DNA from: Setomelanomma holmii
Lineage: Eukaryota > Ascomycota > Dothideomycetes > Pleosporales > Phaeosphaeriaceae
DNA length: 64,000 nucleotides
Assembly (NCBI GenBank): GCA_010015745.1
Contig: ML978236.1
Coordinates: 62,001-126,000 of the forward strand
Direction of reading: 5' to 3'
Within the stretch, counting starts at the first letter, position 1. Each line of letters starts with the position of its first letter. The notes below the pieces were generated by a model. That model was not told the origin of the DNA and made no database searches. It saw nothing but the letters and a program-made list of their open reading frames with translations. This document shows, piece after piece, positions 36,037 to 46,907 of this stretch. The position numbers and the translations under genes were made by a program.

Positions 36037-37143
36037 TTACTGCCTCCGTGCCGTATCAGGTGCGCAAGTTTCTGCTGGCGGGAGCAGGCGATTGTAGGAC
36101 GCCTCTCCCGCCAATTGCGCCTCTCTGTGATCGAGGAATGTGCGTATCCGCTCCTCCCGATCGCCGCTTATAGTGGCGTTCTTGCTGCGCTGCAGGGTGG
36201 TGCTTGCCTCGCGGTGAATCTGGTCCCGGCGCTCGATCACTGAGCTGTTGAAGGTGGTGAACCTCGTTCCCTGCACGACCCCGCCTATACTGACAAAGGC
36301 GAAAATGAGGGCCATGAAAGTGAAATTGGACATTTGGATGGTCCTTGCGTCGCTCTCAGCACCGCCTTCGTTGTCGTGGCGCCATCGCTCCCAGTCTTCC
36401 CATGTGGCATTATTACGCGGGTCAGTGGCCCAGCGCCGCCGATCATACTCCCATTCATGGGCGGCTGGCGAAGAGGGTGTGTGGTGGTGGCCAGCCCAAC
36501 CATGGCCCCATGCGTCGTAGGCCTTGCGTTTCTCGATATCAGAGAGGATATCGTGAGCAGCGACTAGCATACGATAGCGTTCCAGGCGGACGTGGAGGGG
36601 CAGATCAGATATGGGCGATATATTGTGGCTGCGGTCCGGGTGGTATAGCTTCACGAGGGCATAGAAACGCTGCTTGCTGTACAGCTCGCCCCGTCGACAC
36701 TTCAGAATCTGATATGGCGTTGGTGTTTTGTGCGGTCTGACTGCCTCAGGCCATTTTAGCAGCTCTGGATCGTCACGATGTGCGGGCGCATCGACGTGCT
36801 GGGCGTAGCTGCGAGTCTGTCGTGCGACATGTTGTCGCGAGAAAGTATGACGGCATGACTTTCCGCACGGCTGGGGCGAGGAGGCGTGGGTATAGTAGAG
36901 AGGGTTGAGATTAGCATAGTAAGAGAGAAATAACGATGATTTCTTAGACAGCATTGTCAGGCAATGGCTGCCGTGTACGGGCGGCGCACATGTCTTTGGT
37001 GTGGAAGATGTGGGGGTGGAGGGGGAGATGCGGTGCATTGCATAGAACCACGCCATCTGCCCGTGCATGAGATCGCCATGCGCGGAAGCCACGACCTTGC
37101 GCCCGATCGTACCTGCCATGCCTGACCGCTCTGCTAGCCGCAT
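36037..37143 (-). CDS. DnaJ/Hsp40-domain protein with one membrane segment
   Basis: Single exon, up to 368 aa. A J domain spans about residues 140-212 (TPYQILKCRRGE, YALVKLYHPDRS with the HPD triad at 168-170, LVAAHDILSDIEKRKAYDAWG). One membrane segment lies at about 272-291 (NFTFMALIFAFVSIGGVV). The J domain stimulates Hsp70 ATPase. The longest frame starts at 37143, but the internal Met at 36954 begins a Ser/Arg-rich, hydrophobic stretch (MLSKKSSLFLSYYANLNPLYY...RQHVARQTRSYAQH) that looks like a mitochondrial presequence. That may be the real start; placement in the inner membrane is then likely. The C-terminal part after the membrane segment is charged. No zinc-finger or substrate domain is present, so it is a type III J protein. 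Confidence 0.83.
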   Translation of the reverse strand: MRLAERSGMAGTIGRKVVASAHGDLMHGQMAWFYAMHRISPSTPTSSTPKTCAPPVHGSHCLTMLSKKSSLFLSYYANLNPLYYTHASSPQPCGKSCRHTFSRQHVARQTRSYAQHVDAPAHRDDPELLKWPEAVRPHKTPTPYQILKCRRGELYSKQRFYALVKLYHPDRSHNISPISDLPLHVRLERYRMLVAAHDILSDIEKRKAYDAWGHGWAGHHHTPSSPAAHEWEYDRRRWATDPRNNATWEDWERWRHDNEGGAESDARTIQMSNFTFMALIFAFVSIGGVVQGTRFTTFNSSVIERRDQIHREASTTLQRSKNATISGDREERIRTFLDHREAQLAGEASYNRLLPPAETCAPDTARRQ

Positions 37144-37681
37144 TCAGCGACGTGCTCTGGGCCGAGGTTTCTTGCGTGTGTTTTGCACACTGCCGTCGAC
37201 CCGTCGCACAATGGACAATTCACGACGGCGCCGCTGTGTCAGAAGACAGCCACCAGCGCGCGTGCGGACAGGTGCCGCTCCTCCCGCAGCTATTCGTTCC
37301 TTCTGCGGGTCACGGGTGGGGACGACAGCACGCAGGAACACATCCCCAAGGTTCGTTTGGCTCACTGCGAGTTTGAACTCAGTGTCTTAGCCCGAATGCC
37401 CTCACCTATGCATTCCGTCTCGTGAACCACCCCCTGCGCAATACGAACTGCTCAGGAAGTGCATGAACTGCTCGCTTGAAGCAGCTAAATCATGCTCCCA
37501 GTTTGTCTTTCACGTTGGGCTGCGGTGGGCTCTGGGTAAGGATCCTGACTCTTCTATAACTCCTTCGCTATCTGTGTGCCGTGCAGCGCGCCCACTCATT
37601 TGCATTGCGGCGTCCGCATCTCCACCACCTGACAGTGCTTTTCCCATCCTACCCTGGAGCTCTTATATCCCACCGTCCCCC
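37144..37681. other. Divergent promoter region
   Basis: 538 bp between the J-domain gene and the 391-aa gene. The frame of the latter stays open to 37463, so a longer N-terminus cannot be excluded. No other feature is seen. Confidence 0.4.
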
Positions 37682-38957
37682 ATGTTGGCTACAGCTCCCT
37701 ACCACGATCCGACCATGCGAGACCTGGAGCAAGAGCTAAGGAACACGCTTGCGGGCCGCCACGACAGCAACGGGGAGCCGCTCGAGGGTTTGCACGTGCT
37801 CACCCGCCGCATGGAGCACGAAGACGAAGAGCAATTCGATGTCGATCTCACCATCTTGGACTTCCTCGTCTACAAGGCCACAGATTTGGTTCTTGAGTGG
37901 CGGTCAAGTGCTGATCCGTTCCATTCTGACCTCCCCAGTGCTCTTGTCACCATGACTGGAGGTGCGTACCATGCCTGAACTTTGTTCCTCCTACTTCTTG
38001 TTGATACTGCTTCAGAATGGAGAACCTTTCTTTCACATCGCCATCATGGCCGGAGGTTGAGCCGACCAGCGGCGTTCCGTTCACGGCTATTACAGTTCCT
38101 GCTTATTTTCACCCACCGGTTACAGCATGATAAGACATGGACTAACGAGGAGTCGTTGAACGAGCTGCGAGATCAAAATAAGAGCCGCGGAGACTACTGG
38201 CAGCAGCGGACCGACCACTCACCTGCATTGCAGCAGCCATTTGATCAGCAGAGAGAGCTGCCATTATCAGACGGTGCGTTATTTGAGAATCGAAACAAGC
38301 TTGCTTCTTCCCTGAACATGCCTCGAGATCAGAGGAGGTGGGTGACAGACATCGCAGGAACGCCTTCACTGCACTGCTTGCTTCCGCTCTTTATCGAACT
38401 TATCGCTGCAAGAGTAGAGCTGAACGATGACTGGACGCCCACTTCGGAATGGCTCGACTTGGCAGGCCAGTTCATGATGCAGGCTACCATTGAGGAGTAC
38501 CTTCGGAATGGCGCTTATGGAGTTGAAACCTTCGACACAATCTTCGCCTTTGGCTGTCCAGGACCACGGTGGGCGGAAGAAGGTACCGACGTCACTGCTA
38601 TGCGACGACTATTTTGTGATGAGAGCAACCCGCGAGAAGAGATCCGCGAGTGGTCAGCCATCAAGCGACGATACATTTGCGAGGTACGTCTCTTCTTACA
38701 TGTTTCGAGCACTCACTGACGAGCATTAGCTCATGCCGCAAAACTTGTCGCAATCGTCTCTCCAGGCAATGCAAGCAGCCGAAGCGCGGCAGCCCTATGG
38801 CGCATTCGAGGTTCACGTTTTGTCTTTCTTAGAACACCTCCACCGCGGGCTGGTCAAACCCGATCTGGCGCAGGTGGAGGAAGGTCGTTTTAACATTGAC
38901 GGAAACGAGCTTTCGGAGGCAGACTCCCGCGCCATGGTTCGGCGCATGGGTCTCTGA
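37682..38957 (+). CDS. Conserved-looking protein of unknown function, 391 aa
   Basis: Three exons (37682-37961, 38016-38683, 38730-38957) joined over 54- and 46-nt introns in phase. I do not recognise the family. It is a soluble, acidic, mostly helical protein: MRDLEQELRNTLAGRHD, LHVLTRRMEHEDEEQFDVDLTILDFLVYKATDLVLEWR, WVTDIAGTPSLHCLLPLFIELIAARVEL and WLDLAGQFMMQATIEEYLRNG. Near the end is AFEVHVLSFLEHLHRGLVKPDLAQVEEG. No signal peptide, membrane segment or metal site is evident. The start was chosen as the first ATG directly before the conserved-looking helix; the frame is open further upstream. Confidence 0.72.
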
Positions 38958-39951
38958 CTTGTTTGCTGCAGGTGTACCGCGTCTTCCTCGCCTATTCTGG
39001 CCATCCCTTTCGAAACATGCATCTTTTATCGATACCGACCGCCCATGCGTCGGTTAAGCTGTCATTACGCGCCAGCATTTGCCCTTCTTGTCAATATCAT
39101 GATTGCGTTGGCCTCTACAGCATAGCGCTTGCTTTGGTCTCTAGCGCCACTGCCTCTTCCCGTCTGGTCACATTGACCAGTGTGTACCAATCAACACGAC
39201 GTACAATACACCCAGCTATCATGTCGGCGATCTGCCAAATCCAACGCCGCAATTTCTAGTGGGTGCTTGCTTCTTCTTCCGTCATGACAAATCATCTTGA
39301 CTGGTGTGGCTTCCCTCATGTTACACGAAGCATCGCAACCTCAAATCGCACAACCGCAGCGTCGTGCACCATCCATGCAGCAGTGTCTCAGATGGGCGCG
39401 GCTCAGCCCTGACGTCCACATCGTACCGGTAACCCGGTTGCCATCACTTTGCACGGTATTGTGGTCCGGCAATGCCTTTGGCCTACACACAAGGCGTTCA
39501 ATTATTAAATGTTTCGGCCTAGCTCTTGTGCGATCGAGCAAGACCGAAGCACACCTTTTGCACCACATGAGCCCTGCCATGCGGCCTCTCTGATGTACTA
39601 ACCTCTTACATGTAATTGGAGCATAGAAACGCCGAAGGAGAGATGGGGATGGGAATTGGGGCCTCCGCGGAGTCACTCGTGGACGCGATTGTGACTGACC
39701 CGAGCGAAGAGGAAGGAGCACCCTGACATAACCAAACGGCAAACCCAGCGACTAGCTCGCTGTCCTCGTTTGCTTTTGGGCCTCTTACTTGCGGACTTTC
39801 ACCTCGAGGCTTCCCCAATCTTGGTTGGAAGCCGTGCAGTAGGTATATAAGAGCCAGCCTATCTCGTCTGCCGAACTCCCTCATTGTGCTGCTGCTCCAG
39901 CAATTGGCTCCGACCTCCCTCGATTCTCACCATTCCAGAAGATCGGCCATC
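38958..39951. other. Intergenic region
   Basis: About 1 kb. It holds a TATA box for the hydrolase gene at 39844-39851. No coding pattern is recognised elsewhere. Confidence 0.45.
39844..39851 (+). promoter_or_regulatory. TATA box of the secreted hydrolase gene
   Basis: TATATAAG lies 101 bp before the ATG at 39952. Confidence 0.5.
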
Positions 39952-40854
39952 ATGTCCCGACTCTTATCCCTCACTCTCCTCCTCATGAGTTTCCTCGCGG
40001 TCATCACCAGTAAAGGTGCAATTACAGAATCTACCAAGACCAAAACAGCAGTAATCCTCGTCCACGGCGCCTTTGGCAGTGCCAGCGTCTGGGACCAAGT
40101 CAAAACCCGTCTCTCCAACTTCGCTTATGACGTGGAAGCCGTCCAGCTCCCATCTGTCGGCAAGAACGCCGCCAACCTCGAGCGTACGGCAGACATTAAG
40201 GTCGTGCAGAAGGCAATTCGCAAGCGCGTGCACCAGGGTCGCGGAGGAGGGCAGAATGTAATATTGGTCGGGAACAGCTACGGGGCCACCGTCATTGGGG
40301 ACGCTGTCAAGGACTTTGAGAAATTGTCCTCAGTGAGCCCAGCGGCGCCTGCGCAGGGCAAGATTTTGGGGCTGATCATGCTGTCTGGATTCATACCATA
40401 CATCACCGAAGTCACTACGCAAGACCATCTGGATATCCGCCTTATTTCACCGTCGTGGTTCCGCTTCCAAGGGACGAGTTTAGTGTATTGGGATAACGAC
40501 CTCAAGAATTACCCGCCGTCAGTGACGCTTTTCACCCTACTGGAGAAAGACGCCGCTGCATCCACTGTATCGTCCCTAGCACCATCATCATTCGTGGCCC
40601 TCAACGCCACAGCACAATACATCCCCTATACAGGCACGTTTCGATGCTTGTATGTTGTTGGTGCGCACGATAATGCAGTACCAGCCGCATTGTCACAGAG
40701 TTACATCGATCAGCCTGGTGCGAAGTTTGAGGTGTTGACCATCGATGGAGATCATGAGCCGCAGTTGTGTAGACCGGATACGGTGGTGCAGGTCATTAGG
40801 AGGTTTATCGGGGAGAAGATCTACAAGATTGATGGGCAGGTGTGGATGTCATAG
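39952..40854 (+). CDS. Secreted alpha/beta hydrolase, esterase type
   Basis: Single exon, 300 aa. A signal peptide (MSRLLSLTLLLMSFLAVITS) points to secretion. The fold marks are AVILVHGAFGSASVWDQV (oxyanion HG), the nucleophile elbow GNSYG with Ser109, the acid Asp240 in YVVGAHDNAVP, and His268 in IDGDHEPQL. All three catalytic residues are present. This is the AB_hydrolase_6 group that includes methylesterase-like and salicyl-ester-type enzymes; the substrate is not predictable. The start at 39952 was preferred over a longer open frame because it begins directly with the signal peptide. It stands at the edge of the accessory zone. Confidence 0.85.
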   Translation: MSRLLSLTLLLMSFLAVITSKGAITESTKTKTAVILVHGAFGSASVWDQVKTRLSNFAYDVEAVQLPSVGKNAANLERTADIKVVQKAIRKRVHQGRGGGQNVILVGNSYGATVIGDAVKDFEKLSSVSPAAPAQGKILGLIMLSGFIPYITEVTTQDHLDIRLISPSWFRFQGTSLVYWDNDLKNYPPSVTLFTLLEKDAAASTVSSLAPSSFVALNATAQYIPYTGTFRCLYVVGAHDNAVPAALSQSYIDQPGAKFEVLTIDGDHEPQLCRPDTVVQVIRRFIGEKIYKIDGQVWMS

Positions 40855-41292
40855 TGCTCAATGAGGTGCGGCTGGTGTTAAGAGAGGCCTGTGGGCATAG
40901 AAAGCGGGAAGAGCCTAAGGTAATACACCAGGGATGCACTCTAGAGGAGCCACGAAAATGTACGCAACACATATGCCAGAACAATTGCATTCATCACGCA
41001 TCTCACAAACCTGATATGATCGTTGCTCCTGAGCTAAGATGCGTTCGATGCTGCCGTTCAGCCACCAGCAAGTAGACTAACGCGATTGGACGAGAGGTGC
41101 AGGAGCTCCGCCTCGCCACTGCCGCGCATTGCTCGTAATCGACTCAGCCTGACAAACGGGACCTGATACCATGATCGCTCTTGTCCTACGACTTTACCTC
41201 CCCTTAGCATACACTGACGAGCCAAAGTGATGTATCGCTCCGTCTAGCACTGACATCTGCGTGCCGTGTACGTGGGCGTCACCCGGCCAGGA
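40855..41292. other. Intergenic region
   Basis: No feature is recognised between the hydrolase and the STAND pseudogene. Confidence 0.45.
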
Positions 41293-44152
41293 ATGGAAGC
41301 TCTCGTAGCAGTCGGCCTCGCAGGTAACATCGTCCAATTTGCGCAGCTTGCTGGCAAGCTATTATCGGAAGCAAAATCACTTCGAGAGACAGGATCACCA
41401 AGCTCACTTCACGGGCTTCAAAGCCTGACCGACAACCTTACCCAGCAAGCTGAATCTATACATAGCTGTATCAGCATGGGAAGCGACCTAACGCACCGCA
41501 GTCAGGAAGACCAAGGAAGTCGCCGAAGTCAAAGTTTACACATCCAGGGTCGATGCTACTTCTCTCACAGAATCTGCTTTCTGGTGCGACGGAGTGCTGC
41601 AAATCAGGAAAAGAATTCTCAGTATACATCAGTACCATAACGAAGGGCTCGCACTCCTCCAATCCGCTCAAAAGTATTGGATCAGCAATCAAATTTCAAT
41701 TCCATTATAAAAAGCTTGAGGATATTGCTCAATCTTTGGACCGATTGCGCAGCGATTTAACGCTTGCAGCTTTACTGGCAGTGAGAAGTGTCGCCAGTTC
41801 GAACCACACGGAGATCCTCGATCAACTACACCAGGATCAAAGTGAATCCAGCAAGGACAGTGCGGCCTTCCAAGAAGCAATTCGGTCCACTAGTGAGATA
41901 TTTCAGACTCGAACGGATCAAAAGCTGGACGAAATCTCCCTACAAACAAAGCAGTGTCTTGAAGACCTCATTCATCTTCGAGCTGATGTTACGTTGGATA
42001 GAGCCAAGGCCATTTTGACATGGCTAAACTTCAGACAACTACGCTGGAGATACGAAGAAGTACCTCTTGCATATCAGAAAACGTTCTCATGGATCTTCGA
42101 CGAACCGCGCGAACAAAGCACAACACAAGAAACTGAAAGCTTTATTACTTTCCTGAGAGAAAATACATCAAAACCATACTTCATACAAGGCAAAGAAGGC
42201 AGCGGCAAGTCCACCCTCATGCGATACATTGTGGACAACTCGGCTATAAGATCTTACTTGGAGCAATGGGCAGAGTCCGGGCGCTCAAAGCTGATCATAG
42301 TCAAGTTTTTCTTCTGGAATCTTGGTACAACACTCCAGCGAAGTGCAGACGGCCTGTTGAGGGCTTTTCTGTTTACCGTCTTACAGGAGCATCCAGAGTT
42401 GATCCCTGCCGTGTTAGCGGATATCTACCAAGATTGGAGTCAACGTACCAATGATCCCACGTATACAGAGCTGAAAGCAGCATGGCAGACCCTGCTCGAA
42501 AGATCTCGGTCATTTTTAAAGCTTGCTATCTTCATCGATGGCCTGGATGAACTTGAGGGGCGTTATGCGGACCTTGCTTCTTTCATCCGCTCGCTGGCGG
42601 GTCCAGATGTCAAATCGTCGTGTCCAGCCGACCTATTAATCCGGCTCTCTACTACTTTCGAGATTGTCCTTCGACCAGCCTTCAGGATCTGACGATGCGC
42701 GACATGGAAATATATGTGCAGGATACACTAGTCTCACACGACATCATGAAGCAGTTTGCCAAGGCCTACCCCAAGGACACGAACGAGATCGTTCGAGAGA
42801 TTCAGGCAAAGGCAGAAGGAGTCTTTCTCTGGGTGAGGCTCGTAGTGGAAACTCTTGTGTCTGGACTCGAGGATGGCGACAGTGTCTCCGAGCTTCGCAA
42901 AAAGTTGCAAATGATTCCTGGTGATCTCAGAGCACTTTACGGACGGATGATGGACAGAATGAGTCCGGAGCACCAATATCAAGCACCTGTGATCTTTCGT
43001 CTACTTCGGACCTGGAACGACGTTAAAGGCGGGAATGCCCTTGATATCCTCACTCTACATTTCGCGCTATGTGCTCCAGAGCACGCGTTACAACAACCCG
43101 TCGGCTGTTTAGACTACGAGACATTGGTCCCGTACTATCGACAGACATCTGCGCGAGTCCGAAGTCGTTGCGGCCTACTTGAGGTGACGAAGACCGACGA
43201 AACAATACCAGACACCCTAGAAGGCATCTCCTGGGCACATGATCTTGAAAGGCCACCGATTCAATTCCTTTTGGAGAATCTATACGATTGTCGAGTGGAC
43301 TATCTACATCGTACTGTCGAAGAATTTCTGACTTCCGACGATGTGTACCTAGATTTGTAGCAGATTCTCGGCGGCGACTTCAACGCCCTTGAAAAGCTTA
43401 TGTCGGCCTTTCTATTCCAGCTAAAAGCTACCAGTCATCCTGGTATACGCCAAATCTTTTTTGATCCTTTCGCGAATGCTGTCATTTGTTACCGAGCCGC
43501 CGCATCGGAGGCTCGCGCACCATTGAATAAATACTTCGCCGATCTAGATTGAGTCCTGACCGCCTATCAAAGTGACAATTCCAAAGGCATGTCAGCGCTC
43601 TTCGAAAGAGACGTCCATTGGTCAATAGTTTTCAACTGGCAGCAAGATATACCAGTAAACATAGGAAACTATGCTGGACGTTTGAATCCCCGAGCTGAGC
43701 CCGACTGGCTTGAGCGGACCTCAAGTCACCTGAGCCTAGGTGCACGTTTGGGTCTCATTGGATACTTGGAGATGTACCCTCAGGAATGCAGTGCGCATGC
43801 AAGCTCGTTGGTGCTGTACGCACTAAGCACATGGATTCAGCATCACGGCGACTTAACCTCCAACACGCCGCTACATGACCGCGTGCAAACTTTAAGTTAC
43901 CTCCTTGGACTAATCGCAGATCTCCAAGATTCTAATTTGGAATACGACCTATTTATCATTGCCTGGAATTTTGCTCACGAGTATCCAGACTTCTTCTCTC
44001 GCAATATAACGGACTTCCCCAAGGATCACATGAGTATCTTGCTAGCGAGCTTCATCATCTCAGCACACGCACCACAGGCGATGCTGCAGAAACTCACAAG
44101 TCTTGAGCTGACCATCATGACTGCACTCATGAGCAGCCATCAGGGACCCTAG
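41293..44152 (+). pseudogene. NACHT/STAND (NLR-like) gene, disrupted
   Basis: The remnant begins with the fungal STAND N-terminal domain (MEALVAVGLAGNIVQFAQLAGKL). It continues with a helical region (YKKLEDIAQSLDRLRSDLTLAALLAV), then a NACHT NTPase: P-loop GKEGSGKST near 42190-42215, Walker B LAIFIDGLDELEG near 42523, and the sensor SSRP block, followed by LQDLTMRDMEIYVQDTL, FLWVRLVVETLVSGLEDGD and VDYLHRTVEEFL. Four breaks are visible. One frame change lies between about 41500 and 41560 and another at about 42614, where one base appears lost in AAAA before TCGTCGTG. In-frame stops are TAG at 43358-43360 and TGA at 43550-43552, with coding-like sequence continuing to 44152. Intact relatives act as intracellular sensors linked to heterokaryon incompatibility or immunity. 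Loss of function is inferred; some indels could be sequence errors. Confidence 0.82.
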
Positions 44153-44841
44153 GTAGTGGCTCTTAGCGACAGGTTGTCATAGATAGCTTGGCGGCACTCG
44201 AACCATACTATGACTTTCGAGTTGCGACACATGCCTGCTGAGAAGAAGCCGCACATATCGGAATTTCCATGGTACCGCAGTCTACAAGAGTTGTGGGAAA
44301 CATCCTCATCGTCCATGAAAGTATTGAGTACTGTCACGGATCGGTTTAACTTCAATCTGCGGCGAAATGAGCATCAACGATAGCGAACTTGCGTGGGCTA
44401 TCGTACTATGCCAATGGTGAGATGGAACAGTTCGCATATCATGAAACTTCATACACGAGCGGGGACAACCCTGTTGTTGTGGTACTCACAATGGCGTAAG
44501 CTCTCATGCTCCTGATGTCTTTTGTAGGCGAATCGGCGACATTCTAGCAGAAGGTGAACTTCAACTCGGCGACTTTCAATTAGTCGCTGAGTGGTCTTTT
44601 GACATCTAGAGAATGGACGACCACACTACCAAGGCGCCAGAGCCGGGCGTAACACTGATCAGCTGAGTCAGACCAAGCTGGGCGACAAACGCCCGTGGTC
44701 CAGGGACATGTGGAGAACACATCAAAGCGTTCTTCAGCCTGTGAAGAGGGGTGATGTTTCGTAACGTGCTTGGCATGTTGCATTAAAAGCAATAGTCTCC
44801 CAGAGTCACCTCCAGCGATTGAACTTCTCTCGCCAACCACC
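44153..44841. other. Intergenic, possible remnant of the STAND gene 3' end
   Basis: A coding-like stretch near 44230-44385 (for example ISEFPWYRSLQELWETSS) could be the degraded tail of the pseudogene. The rest is the P450 promoter side. No distinct motif is seen. Confidence 0.35.
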
Positions 44842-46499
44842 ATGTCTCTTTCCTGGACACAGTGCGCCCCCATCGTGGGTGTTGTCTTTGCCTTGTACTT
44901 CGGTATCACTCGCATCACAGTCATACGGAGAGGAGGTAAGCAGACACCAGGTCCCAAAGGCAAGCATACTCCAATACAACTCAGCTTGACAATCACTGAC
45001 AAAATTCAAGCTTACCCATTCATCGGCAACCTCCTCGACCTCGCCTCCGCCAATGGCAACCTCGTACCTCTCTTCGCCCAGTGGGCAAAACAGTACGGTC
45101 CGGTCGTCCAGTTCGATCTCTTTGGCGAACCACAGGTCGTCATCTCCGATGAAGCAATAGTCCACGACCTTTTCGTCAAGCGCGGCAATATCTACTCAGA
45201 CCGCAGCGTCCCGCACGCGATATATTACATACTTCGAGAAATGAGTCCCGGGCTTATGCCTAAGAACGATGTGTGGCGCCGGGAGAGAAAGCTGATTCAC
45301 TCGGCGATAAGTATTAGTGTGAATGAGAAGTACCAAGCATGTATGCGCGAAGAAGCCATTTCTGCTGTGCAGGATATTCTTCGTTCGCCGGGGGGCTTTG
45401 ACGAGCAATTCCAAAAGTACACTTCCGCTGTGATAGGGCGGTGTTTCTTTGGCTTGAGGATCGAGAGTGTGTTGGATCCGTTTGTGACTGAGAATGCGGC
45501 GTTTCTTGATGAAACCATGGAGGCATTTGATCCGGTTGCTTATCCGATCAATCTGTTCCCATTCCTACGTTTCCTGCCTACATGGGCGCTCCCGAGTCTG
45601 CGCAAAATGGACAGATTGAGAGCAGTGAACGACGCCAAAGTCGCAAACCTCGCAGCAGACATGCAAAGACAGATCGAAGCACAGAACAAGCAAGAAAAAG
45701 ACCAAGGAACAGATCAGCTAGGAATTTTCAACGAATTTCTCGCCAACCGTTCCCAATATGACATTTCAGACACAGAAGCCAACAACGCTTTCTTCGCACT
45801 CATCGGCGCAGGTACGCGCTCGACGCACAACGCCCTGCTCACATTCATATACCTCATGCTCGCGCACCCAGACTGGCAGACTAAACTCCAATCCCAACTC
45901 GACGCAGTCTGCCCAGATCGCCTCCCAGAATGGAGCGATATCCCCGCCCTACCTGTCCTACGCGCAGTCGTGAAGGAAAGTGTACGATATCGGAGTATCA
46001 TCGCCGAGTTGGGACTTCCGCATCGTTTGACGCAGGATGACGAGTATGAAGGATACGAGTTCAAGAAAGGGACGACATTTCATGCGAATTTTGGGTACGT
46101 CACTATATCCTAGCTCAGCGGTTTTTTACTTTGCGCGGTCTAATACGCTTCAGCACCATCTTGATGAATCCGAAAACATACCCAGATCAATCCCCTTTCA
46201 ATCCGGACCGCTGGCTCGACCCGTCGTACCCAACGTACCGCGAGCCGTTGAGTGTGCACCCGAATTTTCAGAACTTCACGCCTTTCGGACAGGGGCGGCG
46301 CGCGTGTCCAGGGTACGATTTCGCGGAAAGAAGTCTGCTGATGATGGTTGCGGTGCTGGCGTGGAGGTGTGATATCAAGAAGCCGATTGATGCGCAAGGA
46401 AGGGAGTATTTGCCGGATGTGGAGTTTGAGAAGACGCCGAATCCGAAGATGAACGGGTTGAAGTGTCGGATTGTGGCGAGGGAGGGGAGGGAGATTTGA
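44842..46499 (+). CDS. Cytochrome P450 monooxygenase
   Basis: Three exons: 44842-44959, 45011-46094 and 46154-46499, giving 515 aa. The first intron (51 nt) appears to be of GC-AG type: splicing AAAG / GCAAGC...TTCAAG gives the standard PGPKAYPFIGNLLDL. The N-terminus is a membrane anchor. Motifs present are the I-helix FFALIGAGTRST, the K-helix KESVRY (ExxR), FNPDRW, and the heme loop FGQGRRACPG with Cys452. It is a microsomal class II P450 that needs a reductase. It resembles the broad group that includes O-methylsterigmatocystin-oxidase-type enzymes, but the substrate is unknown. No backbone synthase, transporter or regulator lies nearby, so it looks like an orphan P450 in an accessory zone. 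Confidence 0.92.
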
Positions 46500-46907
46500 G
46501 GTTGCAAGGCTGGAGGATAGGGATTCAGATAGGCGCAATGGGTATATGTAAGGAGTGGTTTTTGGTATTTCTGCTACTTGTAAGCGTGCAATACACCCGG
46601 GCGACAACGGCGTATCGACAAGAATCCTCTTCATGGATGTGCTGAATTTAGATTCGATGTTCCAAGCATGGACATCGAACATGTTGTATTGGGTTTGCGA
46701 GAAGAAACGCGATAGCTCTCAATATCTTGATCCACGTTTGCGTACCTCCTGCGAGAATCGCAGTCGACTGTATGCATCAACTAGTTCTATCCTCTATACC
46801 AAGTCCTATCATGTCAAATAAGATCATGGATATCTTACCCTCGTAAATCAAAGCAAGCCACCCCAAAACACCTTAAACTTCAGCACCCCAACACGGACCA
46901 TTTCTCC
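46500..46907. other. Convergent 3' intergenic region
   Basis: Between the P450 and the AMMECR1-like gene 3' ends. Nothing is recognised. Confidence 0.45.

Noticed and set aside
44842..46499. Secondary-metabolite cluster around the P450
   Set aside because: No polyketide synthase, NRPS, terpene cyclase, transporter or pathway regulator lies within the window; neighbours are a STAND remnant and an AMMECR1-like gene.
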